Part shown: piece by piece, positions 1 to 9,700 of the stretch
How positions within the stretch are numbered: the stretch's first letter is position 1
How the letters are laid out: each line of letters begins with the position of its first letter
Source: Hyphomonas sp.
GTDB lineage: Bacteria > Pseudomonadota > Alphaproteobacteria > Caulobacterales > Hyphomonadaceae
Direction of reading: 5' to 3'
DNA: 48,961 nucleotides
Assembly (NCBI GenBank): GCA_002700305.1
Contig: PACZ01000025.1
Coordinates: forward strand, 1 to 48,961
The notes under the pieces: generated by a model
Database searches by the model: none
What the model saw: the letters and a program-made list of their open reading frames with translations, nothing else
What the model was told of the DNA's origin: nothing
Translations under genes and position numbers: made by a program

Positions 1-325
1 CCACAAGAAAATCCTGAAGCAGGCAAAGGGTTTCCGTAACCGCCGCAAGAATACGTTCCGCATCGCGCACCAGTCCGTCTGGGAAGCCGGCCAGTACGCT
101 TATGTCGGCCGTAAAGTCAAAAAGCGGAAGTTCCGCTCGCTCTGGATCCAGCGTATCAACGCTGCTGTCCGCATCCACGACGACGAAATGAACTATTCCC
201 AGTTCATCAACGGCCTGACCAAAGCCGGCATCGAAGTCGACCGGAAAGTCATGTCCGACATCGCCATCAAGGACCCGGACTCATTCGGCGCCCTGGTGGC
301 CCAGGCCAAAGCGGCCCTCGCTTAA
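1..325 (+). CDS. rplT: 50S ribosomal protein L20 (5' end outside window)
   Basis: L20 binds 23S rRNA and is needed early in assembly of the large ribosomal subunit. The frame is open from base 2 and gives the C-terminal 107 residues. They include the typical L20 stretch [15 protein letters not shown], then [20 protein letters not shown], and end in TAA at 323-325. Only about the first ten residues are missing, judged from the usual length of 115-120. In most bacteria rplT follows infC and rpmI, which should lie just upstream of this window. A 53-codon basic ORF begins 28 bases downstream and a terminator follows that, so this is the end of the ribosomal transcript. The assignment is secure. 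Confidence 0.97.
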   Translation, partial: HKKILKQAKGFRNRRKNTFRIAHQSVWEAGQYAYVGRKVKKRKFRSLWIQRINAAVRIHDDEMNYSQFINGLTKAGIEVDRKVMSDIAIKDPDSFGALVAQAKAALA

Positions 326-353
326 GTCATAAAGACCAGTCAGGAATTTCCCG

Positions 354-515
354 ATGTCGAAGTCCCCGAACTCCGTTCTGCACCCAGCCAAGAAGCCGCG
401 CGTCAAGCGCCGCAACGCGACCTGGAAGGCCAATCTCGGCAAGCGGTCGAAAGTCCGCGTGTTTGGCAACACCAAGCGTGCGCGTCTCGCCCGCAAGAAA
501 GCTGCCGGCAAGTAA
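354..515 (+). CDS. Very basic 53-residue protein of unknown function, downstream of rplT
   Basis: I do not recognise this family. An ATG at 354, with a weak AGGA about 8 bases upstream, opens a 53-codon frame ending in TAA at 513-515. The product has 11 Lys and 8 Arg and no Asp or Glu, which suggests a nucleic-acid-binding or ribosome-associated peptide. It starts MSKSPNSVLHPAKKPRVKRR and ends in ARLARKKAAGK. Codon choice (AAG, CGC, GGC, GTC) matches rplT next door. It lies between rplT and a terminator, so it is probably the last cistron of the L20 operon. It is not L35 (rpmI), which is longer and has different conserved residues. Coding status is inferred from composition, codon use and position. 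Confidence 0.6.
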   Translation: MSKSPNSVLHPAKKPRVKRRNATWKANLGKRSKVRVFGNTKRARLARKKAAGK

Positions 516-579
516 GCTTTCTGCAGGCCCCGCGCCGCCGGTGACCGCCTGAAAGGGCCGCCGCCGAATTGAATGAGAG

Positions 580-606
580 AAAGCCCGGCCAGTGTGCCGG
601 GCTTTT
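580..606 (+). terminator. Intrinsic terminator after rplT and the 53-codon ORF
   Basis: The arms AAAGCCCGGC (580-589) and GCCGGGCTTT (596-605) pair perfectly over 10 bp around a 6-base loop, and a short T run follows. It separates the ribosomal transcript from pheS. Confidence 0.85.
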
Positions 607-678
607 CCGTTTCCGGATTTGCATGATCCCGCGAAGCGCCTAAAAAGCCCGCGTAACTAAGAGATAGGGTAACACCAG

Positions 679-1821
679 ATGAAACTTGCGGAAATTGCAG
701 CTCTTCGAGAGACGCTAGACCAAGCGAATCGCAAGCTGACGGGTGAGCCAGAGATTGAAGCTATTTGGCGGGACATTCAGGAAAGGGTTGAGTCAATTTC
801 AGACTTGCCCGCGCTGGAAGTTGTGCGTGTCGCTGAACTTGGCAAAAAGGGCAGGGTCTCCGGCCTGATGAGCTCGCTCGGCAAGATGAGCCCGGAAGAG
901 CGCAAGGAAAACGGCCCGAAACTGAACTTTCTGAAGACATCTGTTGATGAGATCATCAAAGTCCTCAAAGCCGAACTGGAAGCCGAAGCGCTGGAGAAAC
1001 AGCTGGCCAGCGAAAAGCTGGACCTGACCCTGCCGCCGGCGCCCGGCCCGAAGGCCGGCGCGCTGCACCCGGTCATGCAGGTGTTCGAGGAAGTCGCGGC
1101 CATTTTCGGCGATATGGGCTTCACTGTGGCCGAAGGGCCGGACGTGGAAGACGACTGGCACAATTTCACCGCGCTGAACTTCCCGGAAGGCCACCCGGCG
1201 CGCGAGACGCACGACACCTTCTTCATGAAGGCGGGGGAAGGCGACACGCCGAAAGTGCTGCGCACGCATACGTCTCCGGTCCAGATCCGCACCATGATGG
1301 ATCAGAAGCCGCCGATCCGCATTCTCGTGCCGGGCCGCGTCTACCGGAACGACTGGGACGCGACGCACACGCCGATGTTCCACCAGGTCGAAGGCCTCGT
1401 CATCGAGAAGGGCACCCATATGGGGCACCTGAAAGGCTGCCTCATCGATTTCGTGAAAGCCTTCTTCGAAGTCGATACTGTGGAAGCCCGCTTCCGCCCG
1501 CACTTCTTTCCGTTCACGGAACCATCGGCCGAGATGGACGTGAAATACACCCGCAAGGGCGAGACGATCGAGATCGGCGCTGGCGACAGCTGGATGGAGA
1601 TTCTGGGCAGCGGTATGGTGCATCCGAACGTGCTGCGCAATTGCGGCATCGACCCGAATGAATATCAGGGCTTTGCCTTTGGCATGGGGATCGACCGTCT
1701 GGCCATGCTGAAATACGGCATGCCGGACCTGCGCCCGTATTTCGAGGCCGATCCGCAATGGACCCGTCACTACGGCTTCGCGCCGTGGAGCACGCCCTCC
1801 GTCAGCGGAGGGCTGTCGTGA
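679..1821 (+). CDS. pheS: Phenylalanine--tRNA ligase alpha subunit
   Basis: This is the catalytic subunit of the alpha2-beta2 class II synthetase that charges tRNA-Phe. An N-terminal helical arm contains the family signature [10 protein letters not shown] near residue 50. The class II core follows: motif 1 around [10 protein letters not shown], motif 2 around [19 protein letters not shown], and motif 3 [17 protein letters not shown] near the C-terminus. At 380 residues it is about 20-30 longer at the N-terminus than many homologues. No other ATG, GTG or TTG start gives a shorter version with the whole arm, so 679 is kept. The first 150 or so bases look richer in AT codons than the rest. The stop overlaps the GTG of the next gene. 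pheT follows only after two other genes. Confidence 0.97.
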   Translation: MKLAEIAALRETLDQANRKLTGEPEIEAIWRDIQERVESISDLPALEVVRVAELGKKGRVSGLMSSLGKMSPEERKENGPKLNFLKTSVDEIIKVLKAELEAEALEKQLASEKLDLTLPPAPGPKAGALHPVMQVFEEVAAIFGDMGFTVAEGPDVEDDWHNFTALNFPEGHPARETHDTFFMKAGEGDTPKVLRTHTSPVQIRTMMDQKPPIRILVPGRVYRNDWDATHTPMFHQVEGLVIEKGTHMGHLKGCLIDFVKAFFEVDTVEARFRPHFFPFTEPSAEMDVKYTRKGETIEIGAGDSWMEILGSGMVHPNVLRNCGIDPNEYQGFAFGMGIDRLAMLKYGMPDLRPYFEADPQWTRHYGFAPWSTPSVSGGLS

Positions 1822-2267
1822 CGGCGAGCCCATCCTCCTCTGACCTGCCGGAATGGACCTTCGGGGACGGCCCCGAACTGGCCGACCGTCTGGCGGCGCT
1901 GATCGTGGCCGGCGTCAAGACAGCGACGTGCAGTGACACAGGCATCCAGCCAGTGCCGGTTGAGGGTGAGCGCGGTTACCTGATGAGCGGCGATGGCCGC
2001 CGCGTCGCGATTCTGAAGACAGAAACGGTGACGCGGATGAAGTTCGCTGACGTGACACAGGAACTGGCTGCGCTGGAAGGTGAGGGCGATCTCAGCCTCG
2101 ACTACTGGCAAAGTGCACACCGGGAATATTTCACCCGGAATGGCGTGTTCGCAGAAGACATGGACGTGTTTTTTGAAACCTTCCGTCTGGAGAAAGTTCT
2201 CGATGACGAGTTCGCGGCGGCGGCCCCTCAGCACCTCGCGCAGGAACGCGCCGGGGCCGTGGCATAG
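1818..2267 (+). CDS. ASCH (PUA-like) domain protein
   Basis: ASCH domains are small beta-barrels related to PUA and are thought to bind RNA or modified nucleosides; the substrate here is unknown. The start chosen is GTG 1818, which overlaps the pheS TGA as GTGA and has GGAGGG at 1807-1812, implying translational coupling. An in-frame ATG at 1758 lies inside pheS and is less likely. The 149-residue product has the family segment [20 protein letters not shown] near its N-terminus, then a strand-rich core and [10 protein letters not shown]. It sits between pheS and pheT, so a link to tRNA or translation is an inference worth testing. The family call is good; the function is unknown. Confidence 0.85.
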   Translation: MTASPSSSDLPEWTFGDGPELADRLAALIVAGVKTATCSDTGIQPVPVEGERGYLMSGDGRRVAILKTETVTRMKFADVTQELAALEGEGDLSLDYWQSAHREYFTRNGVFAEDMDVFFETFRLEKVLDDEFAAAAPQHLAQERAGAVA

Positions 2268-2276
2268 GAGGCGGGC

Positions 2277-2885
2277 ATGGGCACAGGCAACAAGGTTGAA
2301 ATGGTGATTGCGGTCTGCGCGGTGGTGACCAGCGCGCTCGCGGTCTTCATTGCCTGGGACCAGGGCCGCGTCATGCGAGCCCAGCAGCATGGCTCTGTCT
2401 ACCCGGTGCTTCAGCTTAACGGGTATACGTCGACAGATCCGGAAGTGCGCGAGATCGGCGTTGTTTTCCGCAATAGCGGCGTCGGGCCAGCCCTGATTGA
2501 ATCCGTTGATGTGTTCCGGGGGGACGAACAGGTGGAAAGCCTCATTCCGTACCGGGACGCCTTGCCGGCGGGCTACAGCTTTTCGTGGACCAGCATGGTC
2601 GGCCGCGCAATTGCGCCGGGGGAAACGCTTGACGCGCTGAGCTTCAGTTGGCCGGTGGGGCAGATGTCCCGCGAGGAAATGGAAGCCGCGGCCGAGGATT
2701 GGGGCGGCCTGACTATGAAGATCTGCTATTGCTCCGTGTTCAAACGGTGCTGGAATGTGGAGGGGCTAGCTCAAAACTCTCCGGCAGAGCGTGTGAAATC
2801 CTGCAAGCGCAGCGAACAAGACATAATTGAGGGTCTGTCTACCGTCAAACGGGCCCAAGACCTACCAAATCAGGAACTGGAATAG
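2277..2885 (+). CDS. Uncharacterised single-helix membrane protein between pheS and pheT
   Basis: The 202-residue product begins 9 bases after the ASCH gene with AGGAGG ideally placed before ATG 2277. One hydrophobic helix (about residues 8-25, VEMVIAVCAVVTSALAVFIA) is followed by a short linker MRAQQH and a beta-rich soluble domain with VVFRNSGVGPALI. I cannot tell from this which side of the membrane the domain faces. Cysteines cluster late in the chain (KICYCSVFKRC). It ends 3 bases before pheT, so it is co-transcribed with the synthetase. I recognise no domain and assign no function. Similar helix-plus-beta-domain proteins of unknown role are common in alphaproteobacteria. Confidence 0.8.
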   Translation: MGTGNKVEMVIAVCAVVTSALAVFIAWDQGRVMRAQQHGSVYPVLQLNGYTSTDPEVREIGVVFRNSGVGPALIESVDVFRGDEQVESLIPYRDALPAGYSFSWTSMVGRAIAPGETLDALSFSWPVGQMSREEMEAAAEDWGGLTMKICYCSVFKRCWNVEGLAQNSPAERVKSCKRSEQDIIEGLSTVKRAQDLPNQELE

Positions 2886-2888
2886 ATC

Positions 2889-5282
2889 ATGAAATTCACC
2901 CTGTCCTGGCTGAGCGACCACATCGCTTCCAAGGCGACGCTGGAGGAGATTCTGGCCTGCATGCAGAAGGCTGGCCTTGAGGTCGAGGACGTGCATGATC
3001 CGCGCGAGAAGCTGAAGGACTTTACCGTCTGCAAGGTGATCGAGGCCGAGCCTCATCCGGATGCGGACAAGCTGCGCGTGTGCAAGGTCGAAACCGTGGA
3101 CGGCATGAAGCAGATCGTCTGCGGCGCCCCGAATGCCCGCGCCGGCATGACGGCGATCTATGCGCCGCTCGGCACATATATTCCGGGGCTTGACTTCGCG
3201 CTGGACAAGAAGCCCCGCAAGATCCGCGGCGTGGAAAGCCACGGCATGATGTGCTCCACCAAGGAGATTGAAGCCGGCGAGGACCATGACGGCATCGCCG
3301 ACCTCGACGAGTCCATCCCGCTCGGCACGCCGGCGGCCGAGGCGCTCGGCCTCGCCGATCCGGTGATCGATTTCGAAGTGACGCCGAACCGGCCGGACTG
3401 GCTGGGCGTGCAGGGCATCGCGCGAGACCTCGCCGCGGCCGGGGCGGGGCGGTTCATCCCCAACGATGTGAAGAAAGTCTCCGGCAGCTTCGACTGTCCG
3501 GTCGAGATCAGGCTGGACGCACCTGAAGCCTGTCCGATGTTCGCAGGCGCGCTGGTCAAAGGCGTAAAGAACGGTCCGTCACCGGACTGGATGCAGCAGC
3601 GGCTGAAAGCTGTCGGCATCCAGCCGCGCTCGCTTCTGGTGGATGTCACGAACTTCATCTCGCTCGACCGCGCCCGTCCGCTGCACGCCTATGATGCCGC
3701 CAAGCTGCAGGGCGTTGTCACGGCGCGCCTCGGCAGGAAGGGCGAGAAGCTCGTCGCCATCGACGGCAAGACCTATGACATCGGCGAAGAGATGTGCGTG
3801 ATCGCTGACGATAGCGGCGCCATCGGCCTTGGCGGCGTGATGGGCGGCGAGTCGACGGCGGTTTCGGCTGAGACGACGGATGTGTTCATCGAAAGCGCCT
3901 GGTTCGATCCGCTGCGCACTGCCCGCACGGGCCGCGCAACTGGCATTCACTCCGACGCGCGCTACCGGTTCGAACGCGGGGTCGATCCGCAATCCTGTGT
4001 CGATGGCCTGAACCTGGCACTGGCGCTGATCGTCGAGTTCGGCGGTGGCACTGTGTCCAAGGCGAATGTCGCAGGCATGATCCCGGCGCGCGCAGACAAG
4101 GTCACGTTCTACCCGGCAGACGTGGAGCGCCTGACCGGCCTGAAAGTCAAAAGCGCCGACATGCGCCGTATCCTGAAGGATCTGGAGTTCTCGGTCGAAG
4201 ACGCCGGGGATGCCTGGTACCTGATGCCGCCGAGTTACCGGTTCGACATGGAGCAGTCGGCTGACATCGTCGAAGAGATTGCCCGCATGGTCGGTTACGA
4301 CCAGTTGCCGACAACCTCTCTGCCGGCGCCGGAAGGCGGCGTCCGCGCGATCACGACCCCGATCCAGGCGCGCGTGCGCACGGCGCGGCGCGTGCTGGCA
4401 GCGCGCGGCTTCCTTGAGGCGGTGACGTGGAGCTTCATGTCGAAGGCGAATGCGGCCCTGTTCGGCAAGACGCCGGACAGCCTCACCGTGGCTAATCCGG
4501 TGGCGAGCGATCTCAACCAGATGCGGCCGTCGATCCTGGCAAACCTGGCCGGCGCTGCCCAGCGCGCGGCGAACCGGGGAGAGCCCGGCGCGCGCTTCTT
4601 CGAGGCGGGCCCGATCTATCTGGGCGATGGGCCGGACGACCAGCGCACCGTGGTGGCAGCGCTCGTCCGCCCGGTCAGTGAACGCCACTGGCAGGGGGCG
4701 CCGAAGCCCTATGATTCCTACGCTGCAAAGGCAGACCTCTTCGCCGTGCTCGAAGCGCTCGGCCAGCCGGGGGACCGGTTCCAGGTCGCCCCGCCGTCCC
4801 AGCCGCACTGGCATCCGGGACAGGCAGCGGCGCTGAAGCTCGGCCCGAAAGTGACGGTCGCGCATTTCGGCGCGCTGCACCCCGGCGTGCTGAAACAGCT
4901 GGATGTGGAAGGCCCGGCCTTCGGCTTCGAGCTGAACCTCAACGCGTTGCCGCTGATGAAAACGAAAGCGACCAAGACCAAGTCCGTGCTCGAACGGTCG
5001 GAGCTGACACCGATCCGGCGCGACATGGCGTTCGTGGTGGACGAGACCGTGCCGGCGGCCGATCTGGTCCGCTTCGCCAAGGGCGCCGACAAGCAGCTGA
5101 TCGATCAGGTGGAAGTCTTCGACGTCTATCAGGGCAAGGGCGTGCCGGACGACAAGAAGTCCGTCGCCTTCGAGATGACGATCCAGCCGAAGGAAAAGCT
5201 GAAGGATGAAGACATCCAGGCCCTGATGGACAAGGTCGTGGCGGCCGTCGCCAAAGGCTGCGGCGGTGTGCTAAGAGGATAA
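2889..5282 (+). CDS. pheT: Phenylalanine--tRNA ligase beta subunit
   Basis: This is the large, non-catalytic subunit of PheRS, involved in tRNA binding and in editing Tyr-tRNA-Phe. The 797 residues match the long bacterial form. The order is: an EMAP/OB-fold tRNA-binding domain (about 40-150, with VCKVIEAEPHPDADKLRVCK), a B3/B4 editing domain (about 210-380, with LGGVMGGESTAV), a B5 domain (about 400-475), a catalytic-like core, and a C-terminal ferredoxin-fold anticodon-binding domain (about 705-797, with RRDMAFVVDE and FDVYQGKGV). It follows the membrane-protein gene by 3 bases. The K+ channel gene starts 28 bases downstream on the same strand. Confidence 0.97.
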   Translation: MKFTLSWLSDHIASKATLEEILACMQKAGLEVEDVHDPREKLKDFTVCKVIEAEPHPDADKLRVCKVETVDGMKQIVCGAPNARAGMTAIYAPLGTYIPGLDFALDKKPRKIRGVESHGMMCSTKEIEAGEDHDGIADLDESIPLGTPAAEALGLADPVIDFEVTPNRPDWLGVQGIARDLAAAGAGRFIPNDVKKVSGSFDCPVEIRLDAPEACPMFAGALVKGVKNGPSPDWMQQRLKAVGIQPRSLLVDVTNFISLDRARPLHAYDAAKLQGVVTARLGRKGEKLVAIDGKTYDIGEEMCVIADDSGAIGLGGVMGGESTAVSAETTDVFIESAWFDPLRTARTGRATGIHSDARYRFERGVDPQSCVDGLNLALALIVEFGGGTVSKANVAGMIPARADKVTFYPADVERLTGLKVKSADMRRILKDLEFSVEDAGDAWYLMPPSYRFDMEQSADIVEEIARMVGYDQLPTTSLPAPEGGVRAITTPIQARVRTARRVLAARGFLEAVTWSFMSKANAALFGKTPDSLTVANPVASDLNQMRPSILANLAGAAQRAANRGEPGARFFEAGPIYLGDGPDDQRTVVAALVRPVSERHWQGAPKPYDSYAAKADLFAVLEALGQPGDRFQVAPPSQPHWHPGQAAALKLGPKVTVAHFGALHPGVLKQLDVEGPAFGFELNLNALPLMKTKATKTKSVLERSELTPIRRDMAFVVDETVPAADLVRFAKGADKQLIDQVEVFDVYQGKGVPDDKKSVAFEMTIQPKEKLKDEDIQALMDKVVAAVAKGCGGVLRG

Positions 5283-5310
5283 GCCGAAGGGGAACGCAGC
5301 GAGGCCGGAC

Positions 5311-6195
5311 ATGGTGGTGCAGCAGCTGATGGTGCAGAAGGGGCTGCGCTACAAGCTCTATCAGGAGCTGGTGCCGGAAGCGCGCCTGCGCAGCATCTCG
5401 GTCACCAACCTCTTCATCGTCGGTCTGGTCCTGCTGAGCTTCCTGTTCCTGGCGCTGGAGACAGAGCCAGCCCTGAATACCCAGCCGGAATGGCAGGCTG
5501 TGTTCCGCGCGTTCAATATCTTTGTCGTGTTCGCCTTTGCGGTGGAATATGTGCTGCGGGTCTTCGTGGCGGGGCTGGACCCGGAATACCGGGGCATTGG
5601 CGGCCGGCTCAAATACATGACGCGGTTCTATTCGATCGCCGACCTGTTGGCCTTCCTGCCGGAGCTGATCGTGATGATGGCCGGGTTCGGCATTCCGCTG
5701 ATTGCCCTGCGGGTGCTGCGCCTGTTCCGGCTGATCAAGATTGCGCGCTTCGTGCCTGCCTTCGACATTTTTGGCGCGGCGGTGAAGCGGGCAGGTACGC
5801 AGCTTCTCACGGCGCTCGCGATGGCGCTGGTGCTGGTCTATGTCTCGGCGGTGGCGCTGTATTTCATCGAAGGCGTCGGCGGAGAGCAGCAGGAAAGCTT
5901 CGCCTCCATTCCCCGCGCCATCTGGTGGGCCATCGCGACGCTGACCACGGTCGGCTATGGCGATGTCTATCCGGTGACGCCGCTGGGGCGGATGTTCGCC
6001 TCGGTCATCGCGATTGCCGGCATCGGTGTCGTGGCGCTTCCGGCCGGTGTGTTTGCCAGCGCCTTCTCGGATGAGCTGCGCGAGCGGCAGGAGGCGAAGG
6101 AAAAGGCTGCCACCCATGCCTATTCCTCACAGGCTGAGCGGACGCCGGACGGGAAGGTGCCATTGCCCGGCACCGATGGCGGCTTGGGCGACTAG
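5311..6195 (+). CDS. Voltage-gated-type potassium channel, six-helix
   Basis: This is an inner-membrane ion channel of the voltage-gated cation superfamily. The filter TVGYGD is at residues 213-218, preceded by the pore helix IWWAIATL and followed by a last helix rich in Gly/Ala. Four earlier hydrophobic segments include an S4-like helix, LRVLRLFRLIKIARF, with basic residues every third position. The N-terminus is a short cytoplasmic stretch and the C-terminus a charged tail with no recognisable RCK domain. At 294 residues it is the usual length for bacterial Kv-like channels. It follows pheT by 28 bases and may be read from the same transcript; no terminator is visible between them. Selectivity for K+ is inferred from the filter. 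Confidence 0.9.
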   Translation: MVVQQLMVQKGLRYKLYQELVPEARLRSISVTNLFIVGLVLLSFLFLALETEPALNTQPEWQAVFRAFNIFVVFAFAVEYVLRVFVAGLDPEYRGIGGRLKYMTRFYSIADLLAFLPELIVMMAGFGIPLIALRVLRLFRLIKIARFVPAFDIFGAAVKRAGTQLLTALAMALVLVYVSAVALYFIEGVGGEQQESFASIPRAIWWAIATLTTVGYGDVYPVTPLGRMFASVIAIAGIGVVALPAGVFASAFSDELRERQEAKEKAATHAYSSQAERTPDGKVPLPGTDGGLGD

Positions 6196-6202
6196 CTGCG
6201 GA

Positions 6203-6568
6203 TCAGGAATCCGAGGGCGCCCGGGGGCGCGTCATCACGAACAGCGCGCCGAAGCCGAGGATCGACAGGGCAATGCTCAGCGGCACCGGCCGCTTCCAGA
6301 ATGCAAATCCGATCACGGCGGCTGACAGGCCCATGCCGCCGAGGGCGGCAGCCTTGCCGGCATGGCTGAGGGCACCAGTCTCGACAAAGGTGCGGATCGG
6401 CGGGCCAATTTTGGGGCGGGCATAGATCCATTCCGCCCAGGCCGGGTTGGAGCGGGCAAAGGCCAGTGCGGCGACAATCCAGAAGACTGTGGTGGGCCAG
6501 ATAGGCAGAAACAGGCCGATCGCGCCAAACGCGAATGAAATCAATCCGAGGATGCGCCAGCTCCACAT
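6203..6568 (-). CDS. YbaN/DUF454 family inner-membrane protein
   Basis: Small membrane protein of the DUF454 family, function unknown. The family signature is clear: a first helix followed by LFLPIWPTT, then FARSNPAWAEWIYARPKIGPPI, then two further helices. The ATG at 6568 makes a 121-residue protein aligned with the usual family N-terminus. A GTG at 6625 would add 19 mostly polar and basic residues and has a GGGGA eight bases upstream, so the start is ambiguous. It is convergent with the K+ channel gene (7 bases between the stops) and divergent from the macroglobulin gene. Confidence 0.85.
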   Translation of the reverse strand: MWSWRILGLISFAFGAIGLFLPIWPTTVFWIVAALAFARSNPAWAEWIYARPKIGPPIRTFVETGALSHAGKAAALGGMGLSAAVIGFAFWKRPVPLSIALSILGFGALFVMTRPRAPSDS

Positions 6569-6690
6569 GACGCGACGATGGCGCGTGGTGCCGCGGCTGG
6601 CAAGCTGGGTTTGGCGGTACCGCACCGGCGAAATCCCCGAATAATGTCGGAATTGTCCAATTCACGCCCTGTTCGCGCCCCCGCGAAGAT

Positions 6691-6713
6691 GTGTAAGAGT
6701 GTTCATGTTACAC
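6691..6713. promoter_or_regulatory. Inverted repeat before the macroglobulin-pbpC operon
   Basis: GTGTAA (6691-6696) and TTACAC (6708-6713) form a perfect 6-bp inverted repeat with 11 bases between the arms. It ends 14 bases before the macroglobulin start, next to its TAGGAGAGG ribosome-binding site. It could be an operator or a weak RNA hairpin; the regulator is unknown. Confidence 0.35.
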
Positions 6714-6727
6714 GTAGGAGAGGCTTC

Positions 6728-9700
6728 ATGACGCACTTCATCCCGGGCCAGGGGGGATACGGCAAGGCAATGCTGATGGCGTTGCTCCTGAGTGTTCTCG
6801 CTGCATGCGGGGGAGGTGGCGGCTCCGAGCGCTCCGGTTCCGGCCCAGGCGAAGAAGGTACAGTGGTGCAACTGTCGCCCGCCGACAGTGTGGCGGCCCG
6901 GCAAAGAGAGAAGCGGCGCCAGGCCGCGATCGATGCCCGCGAGCAGGAATTCACCTATTTCCGCTACCGCATCGATACCAGCCAGGATGCGCCGCTGGCC
7001 TGTTTCGTCTTCTCCGCTGCGCTGGACCCGGAAGCGGACTATTCTCCCTATGTTGAATTCCGTCCGGCCTTCAATCCGGCGCTGAGCGTTGAGGGCCGCG
7101 AGCTGTGCGTTGGCGGCCTGTCCTTCGGGACGGAGCGGACGGCGACGCTGCTGTCGGGCCTGCCGGCCGCCGATGGCCGGACCCTGAAAAACCAGGAAGA
7201 AGTGCCGATCGATTTTGCCGACCGGCCGCCTTATGTCGGCTTCAAGGGCACGGGCGTCATCCTGCCGCGCGAGAATGCCGACGGCCTGCCGATCGAGACG
7301 GTGAATGTCGACAGGATCGAAGTAACGGTTTCCCGCATCAATGACCGCGCGCTGGCCTTCAAGCGGATCAGCCAGGGCACGACGTCCGCACAGGGCAGCC
7401 ATTCCTGGACCTGGGGCGAGAACGACCCGGACGATGTGAAGGAAGAATTGTTCAAGGGCACGGTCGATGTCGCGCGGGAACAGAACGCGCCGGTCATCAC
7501 CGTCTTCCCGCTCGAAGCGACCATCGGCACGATGGAGCCGGGCGCCTATTTCGTGACCGTCAAGGACGCCGACGACATCGGCGAGGCGGTCGGCCCGCCG
7601 GCCTCGACCAGCCGCTGGATCATGCTGACCGATCTTGCCATTACGGCCTATGAAGGCGGCAACGGGGTCGATGTGACGCTGCGGTCGCTGAAGGATGGCC
7701 GTCCGATCTCCGATACGACGGTCCAGCTCATCGCCCGCAACAATGACCTCCTTGCCGAAAGCCGTTCGGACCAGCAGGGGCGCGTCGTGTTCCCGGCTGA
7801 GCTGACCAATGGCCAGGGCAATATGGCGCCGAAACTGATCCTCGCGCTGACCGCCAAGGGCGAGCTGGCCGCGCTGGACCTGACCCGCGCGCCGGTGGAT
7901 CTGTCGGAAGAAAATATCGGCGGGCGCCGCATGCCCGGCCTCATCGATGCCTATCTGTACACGGACCGGGGTATTTACCGCCCAGGCGAAACGGTGCGGC
8001 TGACCGGCATGCTGCGGGACACCACGGGCAAGGCCGTGACCGACCGCGACGGGAGCCTGGTGCTGTACCGCCCGAATGGCCTTGTGTCGGAGAAGATCCG
8101 TTTCACCGGATCGGACGCCGCTGCCGTGCTGCACAATTTCGAACTGCCCAAAGGCGCCTCGCGCGGTGAGTGGCGCGTCGAGGTCCAGATGGACGGTATT
8201 CCCGGGGCGTCCGGCTCTGTCCGCTTCTCGGTCGAGGATTTCGTGCCGCAGCGTATCGCCGTGGACCTCACCACCGATGATGAGACGCCGGTGAAGCTGG
8301 GCGGCACGCGCGATGTCGAAGTGTCCTCGCGCTTCCTCTATGGCGCGCCGGGCGCGGGCCTGACCGTCAAGGCCGAAGCCCGGGTCGAGCGTCAACCCAA
8401 TCCGTTCCCGGCCTTTGAAGGGTTCAGCTATGGCCGCCACGATTCAAGCTTCCAGGAACGCATTCTCGAATTCGACGATGTGACGACCGACGGCGCGGGC
8501 AATGCCGTGATCCGCCTGTCGCCCGGCAATGCCGGCAGCAATGCCGGTGTGCCGCTGCGCCTGAATACGGTCGTCTCCGTGCTGGAGCCCGGCGGACGGG
8601 CCGTGTCGGAAAGCGTCCGTGTGCCTTACCGGCCGGAGAGCCTCTATCTCGGCCTGAAGCCCGGCTTCGACTATTCGGTCGAGCGGGGCGGGGATGCGAC
8701 CTATCAGGTCGTCGCCGTGGATGCCGATGGCAATGCCGTGGCAGAAGACCTGAAATGGAAAGTGCTGGCGATCGACTGGCATTATGACTGGTACAATGAT
8801 GGCGACCGCTGGCGCTGGCGCCGCTCTCGCACCGTGACCAAGGTGAATGAAGGCGTGCTGACCACGCCGGAAGGCGGCACGGGCGAGATCACGGTCTCCG
8901 GCCTCGACTGGGGCAGCCATGAACTGGTGATCGAGGGCACGGGCGCTGCGTCCGGCACATCGGCCAGCGACAATTTCTATGTCGGCTGGGGCGGCTATGT
9001 CTCCGAGGATGGCGTCGAGGCCCCGGACCGCGTGAAAGTCACCGGCCCGGCCAAGGCCCCGGCCTCCGGCCAGACCGCAGAGATCACCATCGTCCCGCCC
9101 TATGACGGGCAGGCGCAGGTCGTGGTTGCGACCGACAAGGTGCTCTCCGTGCAGAATATCGCTGTCACCGAAGGCGGTACGCAGGTGACCCTGCCGGTGA
9201 ACGACGAGTGGGGCGACGGCGCCTATGTCATGGTCTCGGTCTATACCGAACGTGACCCGGTGCTGCAGGCGAAGCCGCGCCGCGCCGTTGGTGTCACCTA
9301 TATTCCGCTCAACATGGACGCGCGCACTTTCGACATGGCGATCAATGCTCCGTCTGTCACGCGTCCGCGCGGCGAACAGGTGATCGAGGTCGACATTGGC
9401 GATGGCCCGCGCGAGCCGGTCTATCTGACGCTCGCCGCCGTGGATGAGGGCATCCTGCGCCTCACCAAGTTCAAGAGCCCGGACCCGGTGTCGTACTATT
9501 ACGGCAAGAAGGCGCTCGGCGTGGAACTGTACGACGATTACGGCCGCTTGCTAGACCCGAACATGGGCCTGCCGGCAGAAGTGCGGACCGGCGGTGACCA
9601 GCTGGGCGGGGAAGGCCTCTCCGTTGTGCCGGTCAAATCCGTGGCGCTGTTCTCTGGCCTCGTCGATGTCGGCCGGTCCGGCAAGGCGAAAGTCCGCTTC

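Noticed and set aside
3579..4880. 433-codon minus-strand frame opposite pheT
   Set aside because: Antisense shadow: His/Arg/Gln-rich, no domain, fully covered by a clear pheT.
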